Assembly: GCA_019137255.1 (NCBI GenBank)
Contig: WPDH01000530.1
Span: forward strand, 1 to 25,499
Length of the DNA stretch: 25,499 bases
Direction: 5' to 3'
Source: Corinectria fuckeliana
Taxonomy: Eukaryota; Ascomycota; Sordariomycetes; Hypocreales; Nectriaceae
The notes under the pieces are model-generated. The model saw nothing but the letters and a program-made list of their open reading frames with translations. It was not told the origin of the DNA and did no database searches. Both the position numbers and the translations under genes were made by a program. Positions 8,210 to 18,106 of this stretch are shown piece after piece. Positions within the stretch are counted from its first letter, which is position 1. Every line of letters begins with the position of its first letter.

Positions 8210-9737
8210 CTAGCGGTTCCTCCCCATCTTAGCCGCAGGGTCGTTGAAAGCAGAAGGTCGTTTTCTGTGAACCCTGTCCTCTACCAAGACATTTGACGAG
8301 CTACTGTCAGTTACTCTTCCCTCAAGCATACCGAGTCCAGTAGCGCTTATTTCACTCTTGGTAGTGGTGTTCTTATCTGACAACGGTTTGCTCTCCAGCT
8401 CACCTGGCTCTGCTTCCTGCTGCTGCTGGTAGAGGGCGATTTCCTTGGCCATGAAAGCCTTGAACTGTTCTTCCAGTTGCTGCTCTTGGTGGAGGGAAAG
8501 GGCCTCCGCAAAGAGAGCTTGCGCACGCTGCTCCTGTTGGTGGGAGGCGAGGCTTATGGCAAAGTGTGCTTGTGCATAGGCCTGCAATTCCTTAGAACGA
8601 CTTAGGGACTAGAAGCTCGTCAGTGATGCAGTAATCCAGAGATGGTATATCTATCGGTTCGGCCATACGAAATCGCGGGTTTTCTCTTCCTGTAGCCGGT
8701 CAATCTCGACTTGTCTTGCATGTTGCTGCTCATATTGCCGCCATCGTTGCTGCATCATGGCTAGTGAGCCCGGGTACGTCTCTGGGAGTTGGGCTTATTA
8801 GCACGCTAGAGTAGATGAAGCGGAGCGGAAGCGACATGCTGTCTATTTTCTGCAGCTCCTGCTGCACGACTTGCAGCGTCTTCTGCTGCTGAGGAGTAGC
8901 TACGCCGCGGCGCATGGCGACCGACCGCTCCTCGCGTTTGATCCTCCGCTGCAGATCCATCAGTTGAACGAAGACCTGCGGGGTGGTGTTGTTTGGCAAC
9001 GGCGGCTCCTGGTGCTGATTAAGCTCGATACGCAGCTTCTGTTCAAGTTTGATACGCAAGTGAAGAGGTGGCAGCGTTGCCTGAGTCGTTCCATATACTT
9101 GCTCCACAGATCTGAGCTTCTCGGGGGGTAACTTCTCGGCGGCTGCCTTCTGCTCAGGTGTCAAGAGGACAACAAGCCAAGAATGCACGGGCAAAGCCTT
9201 CTGTTGGGCTTGGCTTGGCGATGTTAACGGCCGTGGCCAGTTCCGCACGATGTCGTTGAACATGGCGGGCGGCACCCTCGCCATGGCTATTCGCTCGCGG
9301 GGACACAGGCGGGAGAAGAAGTCGGCGGCGGCCGGCGATGTGACCCGGACGCCCTCGGTGAGCAGCGCTTGCGTCCGAGTCTCCCATCTCTGCGCCGTTT
9401 TGCTGAGGAGCTCGGAGGGTAGCAACCTCTGCGCATCTATCCGCTGTGCTCGGGTCAGGCTGCTGAGGAAGGCCTTGTTCGGTCCGTCGGGGATCGCGTC
9501 GTCGCCGAGCCCCGGCCAAGTCTGCATCAAGTCCTCGAGGAAGTCCGGCGGCATTCTCTCGACGGCGCTTCGCTCCTCTGGGGTCGACCTGGAGAGAAAG
9601 AGGCTTTGGCAGCTATCGGGAGTAGTACTGTTGGGGGGGGGGGGGGGGTTTTTTTNNCGGGGGGGGGTTCTCTGTCTGCTTAGTAGGTAGCTATAACGGG
9701 TGTGATGTTCTCCAAGGGAGCCGAGGAGCCCGGGCAT
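8210..9737 (-). CDS. Uncharacterised repeat and Q/E-rich coiled-coil protein
   Basis: I do not recognise a named family. Three exons fit one frame: 9737-8840, 8781-8669 and 8608-8210, giving 469 residues. Intron 8609-8668 is GT-AG; intron 8782-8839 has a GC donor (GCATGT), a GCTAAT branch-like word and a CCCAG acceptor. The N-terminal half holds four degenerate copies of a roughly 30-residue unit (at about 47-76, 90-119, 140-168 and 187-216) built on F-L-x-x-L-T-P-E-x-x-x-A-x-x-L-P-P-x-x-L. From about 260 it becomes helical and Q/E/R-rich (MMQQRWRQYEQQHARQ, LHQEQQLEEQFKAFM) and ends with a basic tail (HRKRPSAFN, KMGRNR), suggesting a nuclear or scaffold role; this is inference. The first about 40 residues are doubtful because a G-run with two N lies at 9633-9667. 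A TATATATA word and a CACGTG lie just upstream. It is tail-to-tail with GPI17, 263 bp apart. Confidence 0.7.
9633..9667. other. Homopolymer tract with two undetermined bases
   Basis: Sixteen G, seven T, two N, C and nine G in a row, inside the putative N-terminal coding part of the minus-strand gene. Such a G-T-N-G tract is far more likely a base-calling or assembly defect than real coding DNA, where it would encode poly-Pro, Lys and more Pro. The length of the tract, hence the reading frame and true start of the gene, is uncertain. Confidence 0.8.
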
Positions 9738-10380
9738 CTCAAGGCAGCAACCGAGGATACATATATATAATCAATCACGTGTGTTGGAGAGCACCCCATA
9801 AACCTTGTCAGGATTTCTCTTCAAGGAGTCGAGCTGCCATCGCACAGCCCTATTGGATGTTGTCTGCACGGTGTGGTTGCATGTTTGTTGGCTGGAGCCT
9901 GTACGATCCACTCAACCAAGTGCAACCACTGGAAGATATTCGTAATGTGGTTATGGTGCAATTTCTTGTAGAATTCTAATTTGGTAGTGTGAATCGTTCA
10001 GCTTAATAAATAAATAGAATTTGCAATGGGTGCTTCTCGTTTCGTTTAAGCCAAAATCGTTAAGGGTACCAAGTTGAGTAGATTACTAGTATGTCATACC
10101 TACTTATTTATTTATTCAGACTAATAATTCATACTAGAGGACTCGTGAAAGGAACTCCCCGGATGACGTAGCGAGCTACCCCCCAATCTAGATTGTAGCC
10201 TCGGCACCCGAGTCCGTGCCCGGACCAATTACGTAGCTCGCAGCCTTATCGATAAACACCTCTCTTTCAAACACTCTCCCTCCGTCAACTTCACCACCGC
10301 AAAGAACATTGCATTGCAGATTCCACAAAGGCATCGCGGGCATCAGCGGAACCCCCGCAAGATGCCATGACGCGGCGACC
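9738..10380. promoter_or_regulatory. Divergent intergenic region between the repeat protein and the hydrolase
   Basis: Holds a CACGTG E-box at 9776-9781 and a TA-alternating TATA-like word at 9759-9769, both close upstream of the minus-strand start at 9737. The centre (about 9970-10130) is AT-richer with TTTA/TTAT runs, and the 120 bp before 10381 are C-rich with no G runs, as expected for a 5' leader of the plus-strand hydrolase. An in-frame upstream open stretch from 10309 begins with a non-ATG codon and is not used. Confidence 0.4.
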
Positions 10381-11755
10381 ATGACAACTCTTCCCGAACC
10401 GACGCTCACGCTCACGCTGCCCAGCATCCACGACGGCCTCACCCTCGACTGTCGCGTCTACCATCCGCTGTCACTCGCTGCCAACCCCCGCGCCCCGCCG
10501 TGGCAGCGCCATGCCGCTGTGATTGCGCACCCGTATGCGCCGTTTGGCGGCTGCTACGATGATCCGGTGCTTGACGTCGTCGCTGGGCAGCTGCTGCGAA
10601 AGGGGTTTCTGGTCGGAACGTTTAATTTTCGGTATGTCGTTACTCTACTGCTTGAGCTGTCTGCAATGGGCTCTTGAGCTCGAGCCTGCTTTTGCGGCTG
10701 CTACGCCAAGATTAATGCTAAATGTGAAGCATAGGGGGGCTAGCGGTTCCGCAGGGCGAACATCGTGGACCTCAAAGCCCGAGCGCGACGACTATGCGAC
10801 CATGGTAGCCTTTATCCTCTACTATGTCCACTACCTGGATCCATTCCGCCCGCGATCTGCAGATAGCCTCAATCCAGCGCCAGACACATTGAGCCCTTTT
10901 GATGCCCCTCTTCCGACCACTGTATTGCCTGCGCCCCCCGTCCTCCTCATGGGAGGCTACTCCTACGGCGCCATGATCACCAGCCAATTGCCCCCGCTGC
11001 ACGCCATCCTCCAGCCGTTCGCTTCCCCTCTCGCCGGATCCGATGCAGCCGAGGTGCGGCTCCGGGCTGAGCACTTAGCTGAGCAGCAGAATGTGGTCCT
11101 GGCGAGTGCTCGAGCGGTGATGCTGGAGCGCGGGATCAGGAGCCCAAGTAAGCGCGGTGTTAGGATTGGAGGTGACGAAGGAGGGAGTCCGAGGAAAAGC
11201 CATGACGGTGGTCGGCGGAGCTTTTCGCTTGATGCCAAAGACAAGATACGGCAGGACGTTCATGATTTCATGGCCAGGAGGAAGTCAGGGCGAAAAAGCT
11301 CGAGGCTGTTCCACGCACACTTGGACAGCCAGGATCGCGCAGTCACGCCTCCGCCGCCACAGCAACCAAAGCCCAATGAGCAAATGGCCGCCATCACGAA
11401 CCTCACCTTGCCCAGCGCAGCCTACCTCCTGGTATCGCCGCTACAGGGTCTAATCACCCACCTGGCCACCATGTCGCTAGTTCCATCCGCGCTGGTCAAA
11501 AACAAGGACCCGCACCTCGCGCAGTCGGAAGAGAAGCTGGTCCGGAACCCTACCCTGGCGGTGTTCGGAGACACGGACGTCTTTGTGGCGGCGCATAAGC
11601 TACGGACGTGGGCAACGCGGCTGGAAGAGCGGACGGGATCCAAGTTTCAGTCGCATGAGGTGAGCTCCGCGGGGCACTTTTGGGTCGAGGATGGGGTCTT
11701 GAATGGGATGAGGGATGAAGTCGCTGCGTTTGCGGATAAATTGCTTATGATTTGA
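10381..11755 (+). CDS. Alpha/beta hydrolase, COG2945-like
   Basis: Two exons, 10381-10631 and 10735-11755, joined across a 103-bp GT-AG intron (GTATGT donor, TGCTAAAT branch region, CATAG acceptor) give 423 residues. The splice restores FNFRGASGSAGRTSW. The order of motifs is that of the bacterial/fungal COG2945-type hydrolases: HPYAPFGG with a following YDDPV at 50-63, FNFRG at 81-85, nucleophile elbow GGYSYGA with Ser160, acid GDTDVF (Asp363 or Asp365) and His398 in SAGHFW. A non-conserved insertion at about 180-330, Ser/Arg/Lys-rich with predicted disorder, separates nucleophile and acid. No signal peptide or membrane anchor is evident, so it is probably cytosolic. Substrate unknown; esterase or peptidase-like activity is only inferred. 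It converges on the sugar transporter. Confidence 0.82.
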
Positions 11756-12227
11756 TGTGGTTAGTATTTTTATGGGTTTGCCAGAGGCGTCAAACGAGCT
11801 CTTTTCATGTTTGTTGGAAGACCGGTCCATCTGTTAAGTGGATGATACAGAGGTCACTGAGTGTCGACGGTGTTCGTCCAGTATCCAGCTGGAACAATTC
11901 AGTTACGAGGCGCATTCTCGGCGTCGGTTTGGACACAGCAACAGTACGGCGACCAATGTCGTGGTAGATACGGCACAATCTATTCCAGGATCGGGACTAG
12001 AGCTGGCACAACTTCTGGCGTTGAAGTATCTTGGGGCAGGGTTCACAGGGCGCTGCAACTATGCTGCATATCATGCATCGTGGATATATTTAGCTGAGGC
12101 CGCTCGCAGTCCCGCATGGTGGTGCGACGGAATAGCGTTATGATTAAGACTAACGATGATTGATCTCGTCGACATAGGACAAAAGACTTCCATCCGTCAT
12201 CACGTCTTGGGCTTAAGAGTCTTGGGT
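11756..12227. other. Convergent 3' intergenic region
   Basis: 472 bp between the stop of the hydrolase and the stop of the minus-strand sugar transporter. It contains only short open frames without recognisable content. It presumably carries both 3' UTRs and polyadenylation signals; no clear terminator or repeat was seen. Confidence 0.5.
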
Positions 12228-14025
12228 TCAAGAGACATGAGCAACGCCCTGCTTCTGTTCGACCTCGTCGAGTCTCCGCTCCAGGTCCTCGCCGGCCTGG
12301 AATGCTGCGGTATCCATGGTAGGCACAAACAGGGGCGCCTCGGTGAAGAGGTAGCGCATCTCCTCGAGGGGACGCTTGGCAGTCTCGGGGAGGAAAGCCC
12401 AGAAGAAGAGGGCGTTGGTGAAGTTACAGACCTGGGAGAGAAAAGTGTAAGTGACTGCAAGAGGAGAGGAGAGGAGAGGAGAGGAGAGGAGAGGAGATGG
12501 AGGGCTGGGGAGCAGTTGGAACTTACAATGAACAAAATGTACCATCTCCAGCCAATGCCGTGCTTGTCGTCGAGGGCAACCGAGGTAGTCTGGCCGATCA
12601 TGGTGTTGAAGGCAAAGGACAGCATGGTGGCGATAGACACGCCCTTGGACCGCGTCTTGGTGTCGAAGATCTCGGCGGGGATGATCCACGAGAGCGGACC
12701 GCAGGTGGCGCTGAAGGAGAAGTTGTACAGCCAGGTCATGGCGATGAAGCCCCAGGCGGCACTGCCGCCGGAGCTGTCGGAGCCGGGCGGGAACTTGGCC
12801 AGCAGGATGGTGGCGATGATGAAGGTGATGCCGTTGCCGATGTTGCCCCAGATGAGCGGCCAGCGACGGCCGAACCGGTCGATGAACAGGATGCAGAGGA
12901 ACTGGGCGACCAGGGCGATGACGGACGAGATGGCCTGGTAGCGCAGCGTCTCGTCGCCGGCGATGCCGATCTTCTTGTAGATCTCGACAGAGTAGTACTG
13001 GATGGCACTGACGCCCGTCATCTGGATCGACGCCTGCAGGGCGCACGCGAGGAACAGGCGGCGGAAGCAGCTGCGGTCGGTGAAGAGCTCCTTGTAGCTC
13101 TTGGCCTCGTGCTCGTGCTCGGCCGTGATGGTGTCCTGGATCTGGGCGAACTCGGCCCGCACCCACGCGTCGTCGGCGTTGCCGTTGGCGTGGAGCCGCG
13201 CGAGCGTCTGCAGGCCCTCCTCGACGCGGCCGTGGTCGATCAGCCAGCGGGGGGACTCGGGGAAGAAGAGGATGAGCAGCGCGAGGACGCCGGCCGGGAT
13301 CAGCTGGATGCCCAGCGAGACGCGCCACTGGCGGGAGTCGGTAGGCTCGAAGCCGACGTAGGCGCCTGGGAGCGGTGTGTAAGTCGAGAGTATATGTTGG
13401 GAGACTGGCAACTTACCATAGGAGATCCAGGCGGCGGCCAGAGAACCGACACCCAGCATGAACTGCTGCAGAGCCGTGACCCTGCCTCGGATGCTGGGAT
13501 GGCACAGCTCGGCCTGATACATGGGGATGATCATGGTGAGGAAGCCAACGCTTGTCGATTTGTTAGTTCTGGGGTAAACAGGGCAAGTTGTTTTCACCAG
13601 TAAGGGGTAACTAACCCAACACCGGCGAGGCACCGTCCCGAGTACAGGTACTTGATGTCCTGAGCTCCAGTCTGCAGCGCCCCGCCGACGAGGAAGATGC
13701 AGGCGCCGATGAGGATGGTCAGCTTTCGGCCGAGACGATCACCAGTGGGGCCGGCGAACATGGCGCCGAAGAAGGCGCCGCCAGTGAAGATGGACACGAC
13801 GGCTCCGCTGGAGATTTCGATGTTAGCTGGTCTGTCTGCCGGCACGGGTTGGGTCAACGCAGGCTGCGAGACGTACACTTCATCGGGGTCGTCGCCAAAG
13901 GTGATCTTGAAGTTCTCGGACGCAATGGCCTCGGCGATGACTCCTAGGTCGTAACCGTACAGGAGAGAGCCAAGCGAGGCGAAGACGCTCACGAGGAACT
14001 GGTACCACTTGGGTGGGAGAGCCAT
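12228..14025 (-). CDS. MFS sugar transporter (sugar porter family)
   Basis: A 12-TM proton-coupled or facilitative sugar porter of the plasma membrane. Four exons (14025-13616, 13550-13417, 13365-12527, 12431-12228) join in frame to 528 residues; introns are GT-AG, 65, 51 and 95 bp, the first with a perfect ACTAAC branch site. Signatures in order: YGYDLGVI in TM1, GDRLGRK (95-101), GRCLAGVGVG (about 130-139), PESPRWL, DRFGRR, PAEIFDTKTRSKG and the C-terminal PETAKRPLEEM, all diagnostic of the family. The TM7 motif reads QMTGVSAIQYY where most hexose porters have QQxxGxNxxxYY, so the substrate may not be glucose. The gene is divergent from the GH51 arabinofuranosidase, suggesting a pentose or arabino-oligosaccharide substrate; this is inference. 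The long open frames on the opposite strand are shadows of GC-rich codons. Confidence 0.92.
12461..12495. repeat. (GAGGA)7 microsatellite inside a transporter intron
   Basis: Seven perfect GAGGA units; on the coding strand they form a (TCCTC)7 pyrimidine tract upstream of the CCCAG acceptor of the third intron (12432-12526). This makes the intron longer than its two siblings and its length probably varies between strains. Confidence 0.85.
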
Positions 14026-15912
14026 GATGGGCAGAGGGATGGAGCGTTGAAGCTGTCTTTCTTGATGGCTAGTGTTGGTGTTGGTGTTGTTGGTGTTGTT
14101 GGTGTTGGTGTCGGTGTTGGTGTTGCTGCTGTTGACAACTTAGAACAGAGTCAACAAGCCAATCCGCACTGGACGACTTGACTCCCAAGACAAGAATGGA
14201 TGGTTGAAGGACCCAGAGCAAGGCTTGGTTCAACATGAGAAGATCACCACTTCCCGCGCGGCGACGTCCCGGCCTTTTAAACATGTCCCATCCCAACATC
14301 GCATCACGCAAGTCCCCCGTCTTAACCCATGCGGAATCATACCCCATCCCCATACTTGCAGCGCCATGCCCCATAAGTACAGGGCGAGGCTCCATGTCCC
14401 CATTCAGCAGCACGTGCCATGCCATGCCATGCGCCCATTGTGCATTGAACTGACCATGTATCTAAACCAACAACCCTCCGCGCCGGGACGACCAACAACG
14501 CGCCAAGTTGCCCCACACATTGGGGAACAGGGGCCGCGCGCCTCTCTCCAAGGCGCGGAACTTGGGACACACGAACCCATTCAATCACAGAGAAAGAATG
14601 AAAAAAAAAGGCCACTAGGAAAGCAGACAACATTAGGCGACAGGGAGGGGAAGAGGGTTGGAGGGGGGGGGGGGATGAGGATGGGGATCCCAGCTTCCCC
14701 GCATGGATCTCTCGGGGGTGGTTCAATTGTTGTTAGACGGGCCGGGGGGCCTCCGGAGGTCGTTACCGCTTGCGGAACAACGAAGGAGAACGAGGGAGAG
14801 AAGAGTTGGGCTTGAAGACGCCGACGGACTCAACTCACATCGTCATCAGCAAAAGGGAAAATGAAGGGCAGTCAGTACCTAATCTAAACTACGCATAAGT
14901 AGACGCTTCGTACGTACGATGGATAGAAGGAGAAAAAGGCTTGGGCTCTTGGCTAGCCTTGTAGAGGAGACTGACTCCACCAACGATCATGGGGCTGAAG
15001 CAACGAGGTCTGCAGATGCATTGTAGCTACCGTCTATCTGTCGGTATACCGTGTAATTATGTGGCATCTGTTCATACAAGTGTCCATCGTCTGTTCATCA
15101 AGCCATTCGTCGTTCTGCCAGTCTGCATGTGTCTATTGTGCATGGGATATCACTGTCCTGTGTGATCCGGGGCCCCCCAATAAACCCCTTGAAAACCCCC
15201 ACAGTCTCGTCTCCCAAACAACGGAACATGTCCCGTTCTCGACACCCCTACAGTAGGCTATCTACGAAGTGAGCATTACTCCATAATGTATGGATCAGAC
15301 CGAGTGGCATCGAGCAAGCAAACTAACTAACTAACTAGTTAGTCAGTCAGTCAGTCAGTCAGTCAATCACCATCCTCCTATCTCACGCTCTCCGCGTCCC
15401 TCTCCCTTCTTACTGGTGGAAGCTTCCCAAGGTGCCCCCCGCCGGTTTGCAAGTCTCGTGTCGTGCGGGGGGACGCGGCCACACTACGGCCGTCTGTCTG
15501 GCTTCCCGAAGCGCTCCAATCGAGGGGGCCCGCTTGGGAGGCTGAAGCGCACGAACCGGAAGCGTGTCTACGGCTGTCAAGTTCGTTGGGATGGTGGAAC
15601 CTCGTCGACTTGGTTGGTTGTCACCGCCAAAGCACCCGGAGCGTGTGTATCCACTTCCGTGTCTTGCTTTCTCCTCATCGTCGTGATGATAAAGGTTGCT
15701 TGCTGTCTATCGTGAGCTTCGGTGCGGCGGCCATTGGGGAGGAGTGCGTGCTTTAAACCCAGGCCGACCGACAACCGACAACCGGTCCTCTGCCCTCTTG
15801 TGATTGATTATTGATTTCCTTGGGATAATAATCTCCCTTTCCAAGAACCCTCACAACACAACGCAGCACAATCACCTGTTGTCGTTCTTCGTCTTCTTCA
15901 TTCTCATCCACC
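14026..15912. promoter_or_regulatory. Shared divergent promoter region of transporter and GH51 enzyme
   Basis: 1.9 kb without a credible gene. Just upstream of the transporter start, 14073-14137 is a GGTGTT/GTT repeat (CAACAC-rich in the transcript). GGCTAG occurs at 14067-14072 and as the palindrome GGCTAGCC at 14951-14958; GGCTAR is the published binding core of XlnR/XLR-1-type xylanolytic regulators. A few CCCCAC/GTGGGG words (for example near 14511) fit the CreA core SYGGRG. A 12-G run lies at 14663-14674. The 120 bp before the GH51 start are C- and T-rich. Motif matches this short occur by chance, so regulation is a hypothesis. Confidence 0.4.
15321..15364. repeat. Tetranucleotide repeat that switches unit (AACT)n to (AGTC)n
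   Basis: Four AACT units pass through the 12-bp palindrome CTAACTAGTTAG (15331-15342) into about six AGTC units. It sits between the transporter and the GH51 gene, 550 bp before the GH51 start codon. Confidence 0.85.
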
Positions 15913-18106
15913 ATGGCCACCTTTACCCGCATCCCCGACGACGAGCGTCCAACCATCACCGTTGATCCCGCTGCCGTCCTTTCCAAGATCGAGGACAACA
16001 TCTATGGCGGCTTCACGGAGTGAGTTCCCGTCTTTCCCATTCTCCCAATCCTTCGAGAGTGGTTCCCAAGTTCCCATTCGCTGCTCCTCACCCGTCCTCA
16101 CTTCGCTCCCACCCTCCATCTCACTCCCTCGCACCACCCCCAAGCTACCCCAGACAAATATATACAATATACACGGACCAGACAACCACCGGGGGGAAAG
16201 CTTTGCAGCTTGCCTTAACAACCTTCTCCCCGCCCTCGTCCCAACCCATCGGCTCGAGCGTCGTATTGACTTGGCTTCCCTCCCAGGCACATGGGCCGCT
16301 GCATCTACGGCGGCATCTATGATCCCGGAAACCCCCTGTCCGATGCCAACGGCTTCCGCACGGATGTTATCGACGCCTTCAAGGACCTCAACGTCCCCGT
16401 CGTTCGCTACCCCGGAGGCAACTTTGTCGCTACTTACCACTGGCTCGACGGTGTTGGTCCCAAGGAAAACCGCCCCCCGAGGTGAGTCTCTTTCTTTTTA
16501 CCGGCTTCCCTTGCTGCATGCCATGACATGCAACATGCACATGCATGGCCTCACAACATTCATTGTCTTGCCGTGCATCCCTAGCTTCTCCCCGCGAAAC
16601 TAATGCCACTTTCAGGCCTGAGCTGGCTTGGATCGGCACCGAGAGCAACGAGTTTGGCACGGACGAGTTCCTCAAGTGGTGCGAGGTCGTAGGGACCGAG
16701 CCATACTTTTGTCTCAACTTTGGCACTGGTAGGTCTAAGTCATCCCGATGCTTGAAGCTCGGTCATATCACATGTTGTGCCAGTACTAACCTAGCCTCTT
16801 GTAGGAACCCTTGATGAAGGTCGGTCACGCCGCTTCCCTGCATACGCGTCAAACCCTCACCCATCTTTTCTCCCCCAACTTTACTAACACCGCTACCGCG
16901 ACAGCCCTCGGCTGGGTCGAGTACTGCAACTCCGACAGGAACAGCTACTACGCCAACCTGCGTCGCAAGAACGGCCGCGAGAAGCCCTACAATGTTTGTT
17001 TCCCCTACCCATCCTCCCAACTCAACTAGATGACTGACCTGTCCTCCTGCAGGTCAAGTACTGGGCGCTGGGCAACGAGTGCTGGGGCCCGTGGCAGGTC
17101 GGCCAACTGACCAAGGAGGACTACGCCAAGAAGGCCTACCAATGGGCCAAGGCCCTCAAGCTTCTGGACCCGTCCCTCGAGCTGATCCTCTGCGGCGAGA
17201 CCGGCTACAGCACCTGGGACTCGTATGTCATCAAGGAGTGTATCAAGTTTGATCTCCACGGGCTGGGCGGCAGCACCACCGCCAGCCTGGTGGACATGCA
17301 CAGCATCCACGTCTACACGGCCAGTTCGGACCACAACAAGAACGCCACAGGTATGATGCCCGTTGCCTGCCCGCGGGGCAAGGCCATGTTGACTGACCGT
17401 TGCAGCGCCGAGATCCGCCGAGCGAGCTATCCAGATCGCCGCCGGCTTGATCGACCTCGCCCGCATCGAGAACGGCGTCCCGCCCTCGGTGCGACGACAG
17501 AAGATCTGCTTCGACGAGTGGAACGTCTGGGACCCCGTGCGCGCACCCGGCGAGGAGGGCGCCGAGGAGAAGTACACGCTCTCCGACGCCCTCGCCGTCG
17601 GCGTCTGGCTCAACGTCTTCATCCGCCAGTCGCAGCACATGGGCATGGCCAACATCGCGCAGTTGGTCAACGTCATCTCGCCGCTGATGACGACCAAGGA
17701 CGGCCTGCTCAAGCAGCCCACCTGGTGGCCGCTGCTGCTCTTCAGCAAGTACATGCGCGGGTCGACCGTCGCCGTCAACGTCCGCTCGGGCGAGTACCTG
17801 GGCGACACGGAGCCCGCGTGGATCCGCGGCGCCATCGAGACGCCGTGGCTCGACGTCAGCGCGGCCGTCAACGACGGCGTGCTGAGCCTGGCCGTGGTGA
17901 ACATCCACGAGACCAGGGACTTCGAGACGGAGCTGCGGGGGGTGGCCAGCAAGGAGGTTGATGTTTACAGCGTGAACGGCGCCGATGTCACTGTCGTCAA
18001 CACGGCGGAGAAGGAGGAGGTCGGTATCCTGGAGTCCAAGTGGGATGGTCAGGGTCTTTTCACGTTCCCCAAGCACTCGCTTACCCTCCTGCGATGGAAG
18101 CTGTAG
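15913..18106 (+). CDS. Intracellular GH51 alpha-L-arabinofuranosidase
   Basis: Releases terminal L-arabinofuranose from arabinan and arabinoxylan oligosaccharides with retention of configuration. Seven exons (15913-16019, 16287-16481, 16616-16728, 16805-16819, 16905-16993, 17053-17350, 17406-18106) join to 505 residues, typical of the fungal single-enzyme GH51 type. The acid/base is Glu182 in WALGNECWGPWQ and the nucleophile Glu310 in ICFDEWNVW; YPGGNF and the C-terminal beta domain ending LTLLRWKL are also present. The N-terminus MATFTRIPDDERPTITVD has no signal peptide, so the enzyme should be cytosolic and depend on imported oligosaccharides. Exon 4 is only 15 nt (TLDE). Intron 16820-16904 uses a weak GTCGGT donor. 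The start is the only ATG that precedes the conserved IYGGFTEHMG block. The divergent sugar porter is a plausible partner. Confidence 0.94.

Noticed and set aside
8782..8804. GTGCTAATAAG...CCCAG as a GT-AG intron
   Set aside because: Only 23 bp, too short for a fungal spliceosomal intron; the GCTAAT within it fits better as the branch site of the 58-bp GC-AG intron.
9632..9705. Possible extra intron (GTTATAG to CAACAG) spanning the homopolymer in the repeat protein
   Set aside because: Donor and acceptor phases do not match, and the tract length itself is unreliable.
12156..13603. Long plus-strand open frames (261 and 368 codons) opposite the sugar transporter
   Set aside because: They are antisense shadows of GC-rich coding exons, with compositionally biased translations and no family features.
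14204..14815. 203-codon plus-strand open frame upstream of the transporter
   Set aside because: It opens with a non-ATG codon, has low-complexity content and no recognisable domain, and lies in promoter-like DNA.
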